From OFTM382 sp964448185 (GTDB taxonomy: Bacteria; Planctomycetota; Phycisphaerae; Phycisphaerales; UBA1924), in assembly GCA_964448185.1 (NCBI GenBank), contig CAYUVO010000014.1:1-41593 (forward strand): a stretch of 41,593 nt of DNA, written 5' to 3'. Positions 24,292 to 34,100 of the stretch are shown here, piece after piece. Every line of letters begins with the position of its first letter. Position 1 is the first letter of the stretch. A program made the position numbers and the translations under genes. The notes beneath the pieces are model-generated. The model was given only the letters and a program-made list of their open reading frames with translations, searched no databases and was not told the DNA's origin.

Positions 24292-26406
24292 TTACCCGCC
24301 CGAGATCAGCGCCTCAAGCTCGGTGATCGCCTGCTCGACTCGGCTCAGGGCCGCGTCATGCTGCGAGAGCACCGACGCGACCTCGCCCGCTCGCTCGGGT
24401 CCCCATCCCTTGGCATCACGCAGCGCGGGCATCACCCACGAGCTGTAGCCAGATTCGGGATCGGGCGAGACCGTCAGGTTCTTGTACCAAGGCCGACCGG
24501 GCAGGCCCTGTTCATCGAGCCACGCACGATCAATCCGGCGGAGCAAGGCATTGGCCCGCTGCAACTCGTGATCGCGGAACGCACCCGACGCTGCGAGCAG
24601 CACGAGCCGATCATGCACACGATCAGCACGATCCGCGATGACCTCCGCCCGCACGATCAAAGGCTCTAATGGCAGCTCCCCGTTCATCTGCCGCATGGTC
24701 TTGAGCACCGCGCGTGTCTGGGCCGCCGGGTCCAAAGGCAAGAGCGGCGCATTGGCGAGACGTGCCGCGATCGCACTGGTCATCCGCGCGACCATGAGCG
24801 CCGGCTCGTAGTCATCGCCCACCACCTTGCGGTACCACTCGAGCGTGTCGTAGTTCGTGTGATAGCTCGTCCCGGGCGATCCCCCGCCGCCGAGCGCGAC
24901 GCTTGGCACACCCGCGTAACACAAAAAGCTCACGTGATCGCTCCCGCCGCCGAGCACTCCAATGCCCGGCACGCCTCCCTTGCCCCATGCCTCATGCACG
25001 CTGCGTTCGGCGTCGCGCGCTTGAGGCACGTCCATAGCAGCCGATCGGATCACGTCGTGCAACGCCGGGTGCGCCGAGCTGTGAAAGTTTGGCCCCATCG
25101 AAGCCATGTCCAGATTCAGATATGCGACCGCGTTTTGCATGAGCCGCGTGCGGTTGCGTTCGACCCATTCGGTCGAGCCGATGATCCCGTATTCCTCCGC
25201 CCCCCACGCACCAAACACGATCGTCCGCTTGGGTCGCCCCCCCCCCTGACCCCCGCGCCGCGCCATTTCCGCAAACGACCGCGCCGATTCGAGCAGCGAG
25301 ATCATCCCCGCATCGGGGTCCCCAGCCCCCATGCCCCACGCATCACGGTGACACCCCACGATGACCAGCTCATCGGGCCAGGTCGTGCCGCGAAGCGTTG
25401 CAATGACGTTCCACGATGCAACCCGCTCGCGTTTTTGCTGGACCTCCATCCGCACCCGCACCGCTTGCGCAGAGCCCGTGATGCGGTAGGTCATGGGCAG
25501 GCCGCCCTGCCAGCCGCCGGGCACCGCCGGGCCGTCCATTCGGCTGAGGATCTCGTTCGCCCCGCCCCACCCGATGGGCTGAACCGGGATCTTGGGCAGC
25601 GCGACCGTTGCCGGGTCGAGCGTCGCCGCGTTGAATGTCGCTTCGACGCCGGGAGTGAGCGGGTCGCCCGAATACTCGAGCGTCTTGATCGAGCCGCGCT
25701 GGATGCTCGTGAGCGTTTGCCAGCCGCCCTCGGGATACATCAGCCCGCGGGCGTACCCCGAGTCCGCCGGATCGGTGTACATCAACAATCCCGCAGCACC
25801 AGCTTCCTGTGCAAACTTGGCCTTGAACCCTCGGTAGTTCCCGCCGTAGCGCGCCAGTGCGATCTTGCCCGTGAGATCAACCCCCATCGCTGCGAGCTTC
25901 TCGAAGTCTTGCTTGCGCCCGAAGTTGACGTACACGACTTCGCCTTCAGCGACGCCGCTGCCGCTGTAGGCGTTCCACGCATCGACCAACTCGGGATGCG
26001 AACTCGAAGGATCAGCTTCGAGCACGTCCTCACGCAGTGACAGCTCAATACCTTCGCCAGCTTCGTCACCTGTCAATACCTTGACGCTCGCCGAAACAGG
26101 GCTCGGCAGATACGCCCAGAACTCGTGCCGCTCGACGGTGTACCCCATCGCCCGAAACTCGCGTTCGAGCATGTCCCGATTCGCAACATCCCCCTCGGTG
26201 CCCGCAGCGTGTGGCCTCGACGAGGTCTTGTCGTGCCATTCCCGCAAAAGCGTCGGGCTCGGGATCTCATTGAGCGACTGCTCGAACGCAGCCATCGCTT
26301 CTTGCTGGGCTTTGGTCGCACCGGAGACCGCCCGCTGCTGAGCGAGGGCAGTGCCACAGGTACATAAGGAAATCGTCAGAGCGAATATCGAGGTGCGGTG
26401 ATTCAT
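24292..26406 (-). CDS. Secreted M28 metallopeptidase (glutamate carboxypeptidase II-like)
   Basis: This 704-residue exported peptidase has a signal peptide (ALTISLCTCGTALAQ). It shows the three-part layout of the PSMA/transferrin-receptor family. A protease-associated domain (about 130-280, GKIALARYGGNYRGFKAKFA) is inserted in the zinc peptidase. The C-terminal helical dimerisation domain begins near 590. Zinc and catalytic residues are visible: CHRDAWGMGAGDPDAGM (His and bridging Asp), WGAEEYG (catalytic Glu and ligand), LNLDMASMGPN and SYHTNYDT (His ligand). It should trim acidic C-terminal residues from peptides outside the cytoplasm; specificity is inferred from family. A C10 tract at 25237-25246 lies inside it without breaking the frame. 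Confidence 0.92.
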   Translation of the reverse strand: MNHRTSIFALTISLCTCGTALAQQRAVSGATKAQQEAMAAFEQSLNEIPSPTLLREWHDKTSSRPHAAGTEGDVANRDMLEREFRAMGYTVERHEFWAYLPSPVSASVKVLTGDEAGEGIELSLREDVLEADPSSSHPELVDAWNAYSGSGVAEGEVVYVNFGRKQDFEKLAAMGVDLTGKIALARYGGNYRGFKAKFAQEAGAAGLLMYTDPADSGYARGLMYPEGGWQTLTSIQRGSIKTLEYSGDPLTPGVEATFNAATLDPATVALPKIPVQPIGWGGANEILSRMDGPAVPGGWQGGLPMTYRITGSAQAVRVRMEVQQKRERVASWNVIATLRGTTWPDELVIVGCHRDAWGMGAGDPDAGMISLLESARSFAEMARRGGQGGGRPKRTIVFGAWGAEEYGIIGSTEWVERNRTRLMQNAVAYLNLDMASMGPNFHSSAHPALHDVIRSAAMDVPQARDAERSVHEAWGKGGVPGIGVLGGGSDHVSFLCYAGVPSVALGGGGSPGTSYHTNYDTLEWYRKVVGDDYEPALMVARMTSAIAARLANAPLLPLDPAAQTRAVLKTMRQMNGELPLEPLIVRAEVIADRADRVHDRLVLLAASGAFRDHELQRANALLRRIDRAWLDEQGLPGRPWYKNLTVSPDPESGYSSWVMPALRDAKGWGPERAGEVASVLSQHDAALSRVEQAITELEALISGG

Positions 26407-26473
26407 GCCTGCATTATGGCATCAACCGCTGCCCGAGGCGCTCACACAAACACGCTGCGGCTCGAAATCAGCC

Positions 26474-26525
26474 CCCCTCAGAACGAGCCAGCCCCTCAGA
26501 ACGAGCCGCGACCGTGAGGGAGCGG
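26474..26525. repeat. Tandem 18-bp repeat merging into a GAGCCGCGACCGTGAGGGAGCGG-type element
   Basis: CCCCTCAGAACGAGCC occurs at 26474-26489 and 26492-26507, period 18. The second copy runs into a palindrome-like stretch in which CCGC (26506-26509) faces GCGG (26522-26525), and CCCTCA (26493-26498) can pair with TGAGGG (26515-26520). It lies in the 155-base gap between the M28 peptidase start and the ABC ATPase end. I recall similar intergenic elements in planctomycete genomes, but could not check. Confidence 0.55.
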
Positions 26526-26561
26526 TCTTCCGACAACCGGTGCCCACCACCGATTGCGGAC

Positions 26562-27317
<756 letters not shown>

Positions 27318-27383
27318 CGTGTGAATCGGTGTACCGGGTCATCCATCCCGGGATGCCAAGATGCCCGCACTCTCACAAGAAGT

Positions 27384-27740
27384 TCAATCCGTCGCCGGAT
27401 CGAGCTCGATCTGGAGCCCCGTAAGGGCGGTCATCAGATCAGGTGCAAACTGGAACACCTTGTCGAGCCCTGTAACGAGCAGCACTGACCAGACTTCATC
27501 GGTGACCGAGCTGATCCTCAGCAGCCCGCCTGAATCGGCCAGCATCTTGCGGAGTTTGAGGAGTTGAGCAAGGTTCGAGCTGTTGACGTAGGTCACATTG
27601 GCGAAATTAATCACCACGCTGGGTGGCTCACCGGGCGGAGCTCCGCCCACACGTTCCTCCAACGAGGTAAGCTCCTCGCTCAAGGCGGGTTCATCCGAAA
27701 GCTCGGAAACCAGTATTCGTTCGGACCAATCGTTGGCCAT
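27384..27740 (-). CDS. STAS-domain protein (anti-sigma factor antagonist type)
   Basis: This 118-residue protein has the SpoIIAA-like STAS core: PSVVINFANVTYVNSSNLAQ with the SS pair at the phosphorylatable Ser position, then LLKLRKMLADSGGLLRIS and a final helix (VTGLDKVFQFAPD). STAS antagonists are switched by a Ser/Thr kinase and phosphatase to release a sigma factor. No kinase is nearby. ATG 27740 is preferred because the extra 26 residues from 27818 look non-family and would overlap gyrA. It starts 49 bases after the gyrA stop on the same strand. Confidence 0.82.
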   Translation of the reverse strand: MANDWSERILVSELSDEPALSEELTSLEERVGGAPPGEPPSVVINFANVTYVNSSNLAQLLKLRKMLADSGGLLRISSVTDEVWSVLLVTGLDKVFQFAPDLMTALTGLQIELDPATD

Positions 27741-27789
27741 AGAAATCCATTGTATCAACTCAGCAGGATCCTGCCGAGATATCTGGGGT

Positions 27790-30567
27790 TTACTCGTGGT
27801 TCTCGGGCGATCCTTCACTTGGGATGCCGTCCGCCTGTTCTACCTCATCAAGAGCATCATCCGCGGGGATTCTCGCTGCCGAGATCACCGTATCGTTTTT
27901 CCCGACTCTCACCACCCGCACGCCCTGGGTTCCTCGTCCGATCTGGCTGATCGTCGAGGCTTCGAGCCGCACGAGTTGCCCGCCTCTGGTGACGACCACC
28001 AGCTCGTCGTCATGAGCGATACCCGTCGCCGAGACAGGCGTGCCGTTGCGTTCAGATTTCTTGATGTCGCTTCGACCCTTGCCGCCGCGAGACTGCGAAC
28101 GGGCCTTGCCGTCCTCGGGCTGGACGCGGTATTCATCCACGAACGTTCGCTTGCCGTAGCCGTGCTCGGTGATCGTCAGCAGGCTCAGGCCCTGCTCGAT
28201 GGCGTCGTCGCTCGTCATCAGGTCGCCGTCATCGTCGGGCGTCATCGGAACACGCACCACGCCGATGACTTCGACTCCGTCCGCTAGCTCGATGCCCTTG
28301 ACACCCGAGGCGTTGCGACCCATGAGCCGCGCGTCCTGCTCGTTGAACCGGATCGCCATCCCCGCGCTGGTCACGAGCAACAGGTCGTCGCTGCCATCGG
28401 TCAACAGCACATCGAGCAGCCCGTCGCCCTCACGCAGGTTGACCGCATTGATCCCGTTCCTGCGAACGTTGGCATATTCCTTGAGCGCTGTGCGTTTGAC
28501 GATCCCGCCACGCGTGACGAACGTCAGGAACTGGCTCGATGCCTCAAAGTCCGCGACCGCGAGATACGCGCACGTCTGTTCCTCGTCGCGCAGTTGCAAC
28601 AGGTTCACCAACGCCCGGCCCTTGCTCGTTCGGCTCAACGCAGGAAGCTCGTAGACCTTCCGCTTGAACATCCGCCCGCTGTCGGTAAAGCACAGCAGGT
28701 TGTCGTGCGTGCTCGCCACGAACACGTTGCGGATAAAGTCGTCGTCCTTCGAGTCGCTCGCCCGGATCCCCTTGCCGCCGCGACCCTGCGAACGATATGT
28801 ATTCAACGGCACCCGCTTGGCGTAGCCCTGATTCGAGATTGTCACAGCCATATCTTCGACCTGGATGAGCGATTCAAGATCGATATCGCCCTCGGCGTCC
28901 TCGATCTGTGTGAGCCGATCGCGGCCGTAACGCTGTTTCATGTCCGCGATGTCTTCGAGCACAATGTCCAGCACTCGTTGATGCTCGCCGAGAATCAGTT
29001 CGTAGCCCTCGATCTCATCGACGAAGGCGCTGTACTCGCTGACCAGCTTCTCGATCTCGAGCCCGACAAGCTGGATGAGCCGCATCGAACCGATCGCGTC
29101 GGCCTGTACTCGCGTCAATGCCGTGCCGCCCGCGTCCGAGTTCGCGTTGGATTGTTCGAGCAATCGCTGGGGAATGATCGGTGCGCTCGGGTGGTCAGAC
29201 GGGATCTGGTACCGCCGGGCCATCAACTTCTTGATCGCTTCGTCGCGGGTTTTCGACGAACGGATCAACGCGATGATCTCGTCGATGTCGCACACCGCGT
29301 AGATCAAGCCTTCGAGCAGGTGAGCCTTCTTCTTGGCCTCCCGCAAGAGGTACGCGGTCCGCCTGCGGATCACATCGACCCGGTGCTCGATGTAGCAATC
29401 GATCAGTTCCCGCAGGCCGAGCGTTCGCGGCTGACGCCGAACCAACGCAATGTTGATGATGCTGAACGTCTGCTGCAACGATGTGAACTGATAGAGCTGG
29501 TTCTCGACAACGCGCGCATCGGCGCCCCTCTTGAGCTCCAACACGATCCGAGTCCGAGCTTCGCGCCCCGACTCGTTGCGCACATCCGAAACATCCTTGA
29601 TGCGTTCGTTCTTGATCGCGTCAACGATCCGCTCGACAAGCGTGTTCTGCACGAGCGAATACGGGATCTGGTCGATCACCAGTTGCTCGCGATCGCCCTT
29701 CTTGCCCAGCGGCTCGACGTGAACCTTGCCCCGAACAACCACCTTGCCGCGGCCTGATGCGTATGCGGGTGCGATCCCCGCGCGGCCGTGAATCACGCCG
29801 CCCGTCGGGAAATCAGGCCCCTGCACGCCACGACGAATCACCGCGCCCGATTCGTCCGTCTCGTCTCGCATCAGGTCCAACAGCGTGATATCCGGATTCT
29901 CAATCACTCTCGAAATCGCGTCGAAGATCTCCGTCGGGTTGTGAGGCGGCAGGCTCGTCGCCATACCCACCGCGATCCCCATGCCCCCATTAATAAGCAG
30001 ATTCGGGAACCGCCCGGGCAATACCAACGGCTCCATGAGCCGATCGTCGTAGTTGGGCTGAAAGTCCACCGTGTCGAGATCAAGATCCGCGAGCACGTCC
30101 ATCGCCGAGTGGTGAAGCCGCGCTTCGGTGTACCGCATCGCCGCGGGTGGATCACCATCAATCGAACCAAAGTTACCTTGCGGATCGACGAGCGCGACGG
30201 ACATCTTCCATGGCTGCGCCATCCCGACCATCGTCGGGTAGATCACCGATTCGCCGTGCGGGTGGTAGTTGCCCGAGGTGTCGCCGCAGATTTTGGCGCA
30301 CTTGAGGTGCTTGCGCCCCGGGCGCAGCTTGAGATCGTTCATCGCCACGAGAATCCGTCGCTGGCTCGGCTTGAACCCGTCACGAACATCGGGCAGCGCC
30401 CGGTCCATGATCGTGCTCATCGCATACGTCAGGTACGAGTCCTTGAGCTCATCGACGATCTGCAGATCCACAATGGTGCCAAGGTCCTGGAACGAGCTGT
30501 TGAGATCGCCCTCGTCGCTCGACCCCTCATCGTCCGGCGTGATGTTCGTCTGGTCGTCGTTGCTCAT
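27790..30567 (-). CDS. gyrA: DNA gyrase subunit A
   Basis: GyrA is the breakage-reunion subunit of gyrase. The 925-residue protein has the usual order: a short acidic N-terminal extension, DLQIVDELKDSYLTYAMSTI, the winged-helix/tower with the active-site Tyr in AAMRYTEARL, and a C-terminal beta-pinwheel. The GyrA box reads QGRGGKG near residue 600 (QRRGGKG in E. coli), and a related QSRGGKG occurs later. The quinolone region reads GNYHPHGESVIYPTMVGMAQ: Ser is kept where E. coli has S83, but Pro stands at the D87 position. That is inference from alignment by eye. The start ATG follows a GAG. The gene leads a possible operon with the STAS protein; gyrB is not in the window. Confidence 0.97.
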   Translation of the reverse strand: MSNDDQTNITPDDEGSSDEGDLNSSFQDLGTIVDLQIVDELKDSYLTYAMSTIMDRALPDVRDGFKPSQRRILVAMNDLKLRPGRKHLKCAKICGDTSGNYHPHGESVIYPTMVGMAQPWKMSVALVDPQGNFGSIDGDPPAAMRYTEARLHHSAMDVLADLDLDTVDFQPNYDDRLMEPLVLPGRFPNLLINGGMGIAVGMATSLPPHNPTEIFDAISRVIENPDITLLDLMRDETDESGAVIRRGVQGPDFPTGGVIHGRAGIAPAYASGRGKVVVRGKVHVEPLGKKGDREQLVIDQIPYSLVQNTLVERIVDAIKNERIKDVSDVRNESGREARTRIVLELKRGADARVVENQLYQFTSLQQTFSIINIALVRRQPRTLGLRELIDCYIEHRVDVIRRRTAYLLREAKKKAHLLEGLIYAVCDIDEIIALIRSSKTRDEAIKKLMARRYQIPSDHPSAPIIPQRLLEQSNANSDAGGTALTRVQADAIGSMRLIQLVGLEIEKLVSEYSAFVDEIEGYELILGEHQRVLDIVLEDIADMKQRYGRDRLTQIEDAEGDIDLESLIQVEDMAVTISNQGYAKRVPLNTYRSQGRGGKGIRASDSKDDDFIRNVFVASTHDNLLCFTDSGRMFKRKVYELPALSRTSKGRALVNLLQLRDEEQTCAYLAVADFEASSQFLTFVTRGGIVKRTALKEYANVRRNGINAVNLREGDGLLDVLLTDGSDDLLLVTSAGMAIRFNEQDARLMGRNASGVKGIELADGVEVIGVVRVPMTPDDDGDLMTSDDAIEQGLSLLTITEHGYGKRTFVDEYRVQPEDGKARSQSRGGKGRSDIKKSERNGTPVSATGIAHDDELVVVTRGGQLVRLEASTISQIGRGTQGVRVVRVGKNDTVISAARIPADDALDEVEQADGIPSEGSPENHE

Positions 30568-30588
30568 GGAGTCTCAAAACCTCGGCTC

Positions 30589-30647
30589 TTGGTACCCAGT
30601 TTGGTGCCCAACAAGGTACCCAACTTGATGACCACAACCGGCACCAA
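30589..30647. repeat. 12-bp tandem repeat and inverted repeat in the gyrA leader
   Basis: Three 12-base units share GGTACCCA or GGTGCCCA cores (30589-30600, 30601-30612, 30613-30624). TTGGTGCC (30601-30608) is the exact reverse complement of GGCACCAA (30640-30647). The block lies 20-80 bases upstream of gyrA, downstream of a candidate -10, so it would be in the mRNA leader or an operator. Confidence 0.5.
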
Positions 30648-30671
30648 ATGGCACCCGAAATCGCGGCCCAT

Positions 30672-30677
30672 ATTCTA
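30672..30677 (-). promoter_or_regulatory. Candidate -10 hexamer (TAGAAT) for gyrA
   Basis: TAGAAT on the minus strand lies about 105 bases before the gyrA ATG, placing the repeats inside the leader. No strong -35 is visible. Confidence 0.3.
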
Positions 30678-30766
30678 GGCGACCCACGCCCTCTATAAGC
30701 CCTCACGGACTCCCAAACTCACACTCAATACGCCCCTTGGAAGTCCCCAAAGGCATGCCGTTATTT

Positions 30767-32650
30767 TTACTCTTTGCCCGCCCCGTGGCCCGCCTCGTCG
30801 GGCTCGCGCAAAGAGATCGCACGCAGACTTTCGAGCATCTCCACGCACGCCAACAGAGCCGCCGCCGAATCCGCAGCATGAACCTCTGAATCCCATATCG
30901 TCCGCCGAACCCCGCCCACCACTCGCCCGGGCAACACCGACCCATACGCCTCGTGATCGTCCACCATGAGCTGCCCCACAAACCGCATCGAGCTGGTCAC
31001 CCGCAACAGCTCGCCGCGACGATCCGCATCGCCGAGCACCTCGGCCTGCGAAGTCAACGTCTCTTGGCCCAACGCCCACGCGGCGAACGTCATAGGCCGA
31101 ATCGTCGATGACGATGGCAAGCCCCCTCCACCACCTCCTCCCCCGCCCGTTCCAAATACCAACCCGCCCACAAACTCTTCGCTGCCCCGCGACACATCGC
31201 GAGACTCGAACTGATGCTCCCACATCAACGTCCGCACCTCGCGCAGCGCTGACCGCGACTGCATCGAGCCATCGTCGTTCAACGCCGCGCCCGCCCACGC
31301 AGACCAAGGCAACAGGCTCACCATCCCCTCAAGCCCGCGAACACCGAGCATCTTGCCCAGCGCCATGCGGACCCGCTCGCGATCATCGGCGCTCTCACTC
31401 GCCCGCTTGGCCAACGCCCACAACGCGATCGCTTCTTGCTGCGTGCCTCGCCAGGGCACCGCGTCGAGCTGGCCCAATAACGAATCGAGAGACGCCTCGA
31501 CCGCTGCCGAGAGTTCCTCGCTCGCATTCTGCTGCGAGCCCGCCATCCACAACAGCCCCGCGACCTGTGGCGACATCACCTCGTCATCTGCGAGCCCGAC
31601 CCACTCAGTCGAATCATCCCACGCGAGCTTGGCTGAGGCGTGCGCACGCTTGCGGGTCGCGTCGCTGAGCGAATCGCACCCGCTCGCACGCTTGAACGCC
31701 AGCAGCACCATCGCCCGCACAAGATCGCTCGCTCGGCGTGCGCGCGCCGAGGCGTCCGCCTCAACATCTGCCTCCACGTCGGACTGCCCGTCAAGAATCG
31801 TGATCGGTCCCCACTGCCCCCCCTGCCCGCTCTGGGCACGGTGCGAAAGATGCCCGATCAACTCCCCCGCGAGAACCGCTGAGAACGCCGGGTCCCACGC
31901 CCGCCGCTCGGGGATCACCCTGCCGCCGCGATGCAACGCAACCATCTCTCGGCCCGGTCCGAGCTGCGCCCAGTGCTGTGTCTCGAATCGATAGAACCGA
32001 ACGCCGCGTTTGGCTGCCAGCTTCGCCGGGCTCATCGCAGCAGCCTCTGCATCTTCTAGTACGCCCGCTGCCAGTGTGCTCAGCGACTGCCCCAGCGGAC
32101 GCACCACCACCGACTGAGTGTGAAAGTGCGATGCGAACACCGCTCGCTCGCCGCCGCGACCGCGCACGCCCAGTGAGTCCAGGCCCCGGCTCAGCATCAG
32201 GTCCGGCGCTTCAAGCTCCGCTGCGGTCATCGGCACCCATGGCCCGCCAAGCTCAACGCTCACCGCAAGCGACGGCCCCAAGCCCTCGACCATGCCATGA
32301 GCGTGCGCACGCAGCCCCTCCATCGCAGCCCGTGCCGCCACGAGCACGCAGCCGTCGTCACCAACCATCATGGATTGCACCGCTTGGCCTTCGCCTACCA
32401 GCTTGCGCTCAAAGCGGATCTCGACGCGGGCAGCGGTGATCCCCGCGTCGTTCCAATCTGTCTTCGCCTGCCCGCCGTCACCCCCCCCTTGTACCATCCA
32501 CGCCGCCACCTGATGGGCGATCTGCTCAGGGTCGGGACCGCCCGCAGCCTCCTGCGCCGTGACCCGAGCACCAATCGCTAGCACGACCGAGAACATCATC
32601 GCGACGAGCCACCCGCATCGCGTGGTTTGCGGGATGTTGCCTCGACGCAT
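30767..32650 (-). CDS. Large secreted protein of unknown function
   Basis: I do not recognise this protein of about 627 residues. From ATG 32650 (a GTG at 32677 adds 9 residues) it begins with an Arg-containing segment and a hydrophobic signal (GWLVAMMFSVVLAIGARVTA), so it is exported. Residues about 90-170 include a conserved-looking stretch (GPSLAVSVELGGPWVPM, LMLSRGLDSLGVRGRG). The rest is mostly Ala/Arg/Glu/Leu-rich helix pairs and resembles an all-alpha repeat. A run of nine Gly lies around residue 535 (GTGGGGGGGGGLPSSS), coded without one single tract. A C8 tract at 32481-32488 keeps frame. It is upstream of gyrA but separated by about 200 bases. The function is unknown. Confidence 0.72.
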   Translation of the reverse strand: MRRGNIPQTTRCGWLVAMMFSVVLAIGARVTAQEAAGGPDPEQIAHQVAAWMVQGGGDGGQAKTDWNDAGITAARVEIRFERKLVGEGQAVQSMMVGDDGCVLVAARAAMEGLRAHAHGMVEGLGPSLAVSVELGGPWVPMTAAELEAPDLMLSRGLDSLGVRGRGGERAVFASHFHTQSVVVRPLGQSLSTLAAGVLEDAEAAAMSPAKLAAKRGVRFYRFETQHWAQLGPGREMVALHRGGRVIPERRAWDPAFSAVLAGELIGHLSHRAQSGQGGQWGPITILDGQSDVEADVEADASARARRASDLVRAMVLLAFKRASGCDSLSDATRKRAHASAKLAWDDSTEWVGLADDEVMSPQVAGLLWMAGSQQNASEELSAAVEASLDSLLGQLDAVPWRGTQQEAIALWALAKRASESADDRERVRMALGKMLGVRGLEGMVSLLPWSAWAGAALNDDGSMQSRSALREVRTLMWEHQFESRDVSRGSEEFVGGLVFGTGGGGGGGGGLPSSSTIRPMTFAAWALGQETLTSQAEVLGDADRRGELLRVTSSMRFVGQLMVDDHEAYGSVLPGRVVGGVRRTIWDSEVHAADSAAALLACVEMLESLRAISLREPDEAGHGAGKE

Positions 32651-32825
32651 CGTGTGGCTTGGGTTCAACACGCTCACAGTGTATTCTCGGACAGGGCTCG
32701 CAAGAAACCGCTCTGCTAAGGCGTCAGCGGGGTTGAGAAGAGCTGACAGCGTTCTGGCACGCGCCTTGAACTACTGTTCTAGCGAACGCACGTGCCGCCC
32801 AGCATGATGCTTGGAGAAATCAAAG

Positions 32826-32909
32826 ATGACGACCCTGCTAATCAACTTGTCGAATACTCAGAAGCGAATCGCCCTGCTCACCCTCTTGTGCTACATCACC
32901 CTGCTCTAA
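32826..32909 (+). CDS. Possible 27-residue small membrane peptide
   Basis: ATG 32826 opens a short frame ending at TAA 32907-32909. The product starts MTTLLINLSNTQKRIALLTL and ends in a hydrophobic LCYITLL. GGAG lies 9 bases upstream. It sits in the gap between two minus-strand genes and is on the plus strand. It could be a tiny hydrophobic peptide, a leader peptide, or chance. Confidence 0.3.
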   Translation: MTTLLINLSNTQKRIALLTLLCYITLL

Positions 32910-32933
32910 AGAACTGGGTGTCCTCGAAGCCGC

Positions 32934-34028
32934 TCAGCGGTTGTAGCGAGTGAGCAGCTCAAGAATCCTCGGCTGATCGCGCCTGATCCTCAAACTCGTA
33001 CGCATCGAGGCCAGAGCTCCATCGAGGGCTGCGGTGTCGGTTTTGCCCGACCACAAGTAGCGGTTGAGCAGGCACACCCCGACGCCGTTGTGCGCCGGGT
33101 AGTGATTCGCGTCTTTGCCGACTGCTGTGGTGAAGCTTTCGAGAGCGTCCTGATAACGCCTGCTGCGGAACTGGGCGCTGCCGAGGCGTTCCCAGACTCG
33201 TGCGCCGCTTGAGCCCGAGAGGTCCATCCGCACGACCTGTCGCAGCGTACCTTCCATCTGGTCGTACCGACCGAGCCGCCCCTGGCTCTCCGCGAGATTG
33301 ACGAGCAGTTCCGGGCCGAGGGTCATCAACTCCGAAGCGCTCTCGTATTCCCGGACCGCTTCAGCGTGCCGATCGAGAGCCGCATAGCTTGCGCCAAGGT
33401 TCACCCGCGCGGGCCCGTCGGTCGCTCGAAGCTCGGTGGCTCGAAGGGCATAGGGCAGCCCCTGTTCGGGCTCGCCGAGTTGCAAGAACGTGGTGCCTAG
33501 ATTCAGGTTCGCGTGAAAGTCGTCGGGTTGAACCGACAGCGCCCGCAGGTAGGCGCGGACCGCGTCGTCGAGTCGTGAGAGGAGCTGGAGGGTCAGGCCG
33601 TGAAGGTATTGGGCGTCGAAGTTGCGTGGCTCGATCTGAGCGGCCCTGCTGTAGCGTCGCTCAGCGGTCGCAAAGTCGCCCTGTTGGCGGTAGATGTCCC
33701 CGGCCCGCATGTACGCGAGTGTGACTTCCGGGTTGGTTTCGATGATGCGCTCAAACTCGGCGAGCGCCTGGTCGATCGAGCCTTGATCTCGGAGTGCATC
33801 ACCCCTGCGGATGGCTTCGTCGGCACCGGAGTTGGTCTGCGCCGTGGGCTGACCGCCAGAGTTCGCCGAATCGCCCGCTTTGGGTTTCGAGGACGATGAG
33901 CACCCGACCAAGCCCGATCCGAGCCCCAGACCACCGATCACCAAGAGACCCGCGGTGCAGACGGTCACAAGAAAGTTAGATGCCGCTGCTTGTGTGGCGG
34001 GCCGGTCCAAGCTCATCTTCGGGTCCAT
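32934..34028 (-). CDS. TPR-repeat lipoprotein
   Basis: This 364-residue protein has a lipoprotein signal with lipobox LVGC (Cys about residue 43), then a Ser/Gly/Gln linker. About seven tetratricopeptide repeats follow from residue 70 (DEAIRRGDALRDQGSIDQAL; AYMRAGDIYRQQGDFATAER; ANLNLGTTFLQLGEPEQGLP; ARVNLGASYAALDRHAEAVR). TPRs mediate protein-protein contacts, so it is likely a periplasmic scaffold. The start may be ATG 34028 or 34016; GGAAGG abuts the first. It is 72 bases downstream of nfo. Confidence 0.85.
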   Translation of the reverse strand: MDPKMSLDRPATQAAASNFLVTVCTAGLLVIGGLGLGSGLVGCSSSSKPKAGDSANSGGQPTAQTNSGADEAIRRGDALRDQGSIDQALAEFERIIETNPEVTLAYMRAGDIYRQQGDFATAERRYSRAAQIEPRNFDAQYLHGLTLQLLSRLDDAVRAYLRALSVQPDDFHANLNLGTTFLQLGEPEQGLPYALRATELRATDGPARVNLGASYAALDRHAEAVREYESASELMTLGPELLVNLAESQGRLGRYDQMEGTLRQVVRMDLSGSSGARVWERLGSAQFRSRRYQDALESFTTAVGKDANHYPAHNGVGVCLLNRYLWSGKTDTAALDGALASMRTSLRIRRDQPRILELLTRYNR

Positions 34029-34100
34029 CCTTCCAAATCGCCGAGCGTTGCCCGCTCGTCAGTCTCTCCATCGGTTCAGCGGGGGCAGGGGAACGAATAT

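Noticed and set aside
24859..26040. A 393-codon plus-strand frame opposite the M28 peptidase
   Set aside because: Shadow of a well-conserved minus-strand gene.
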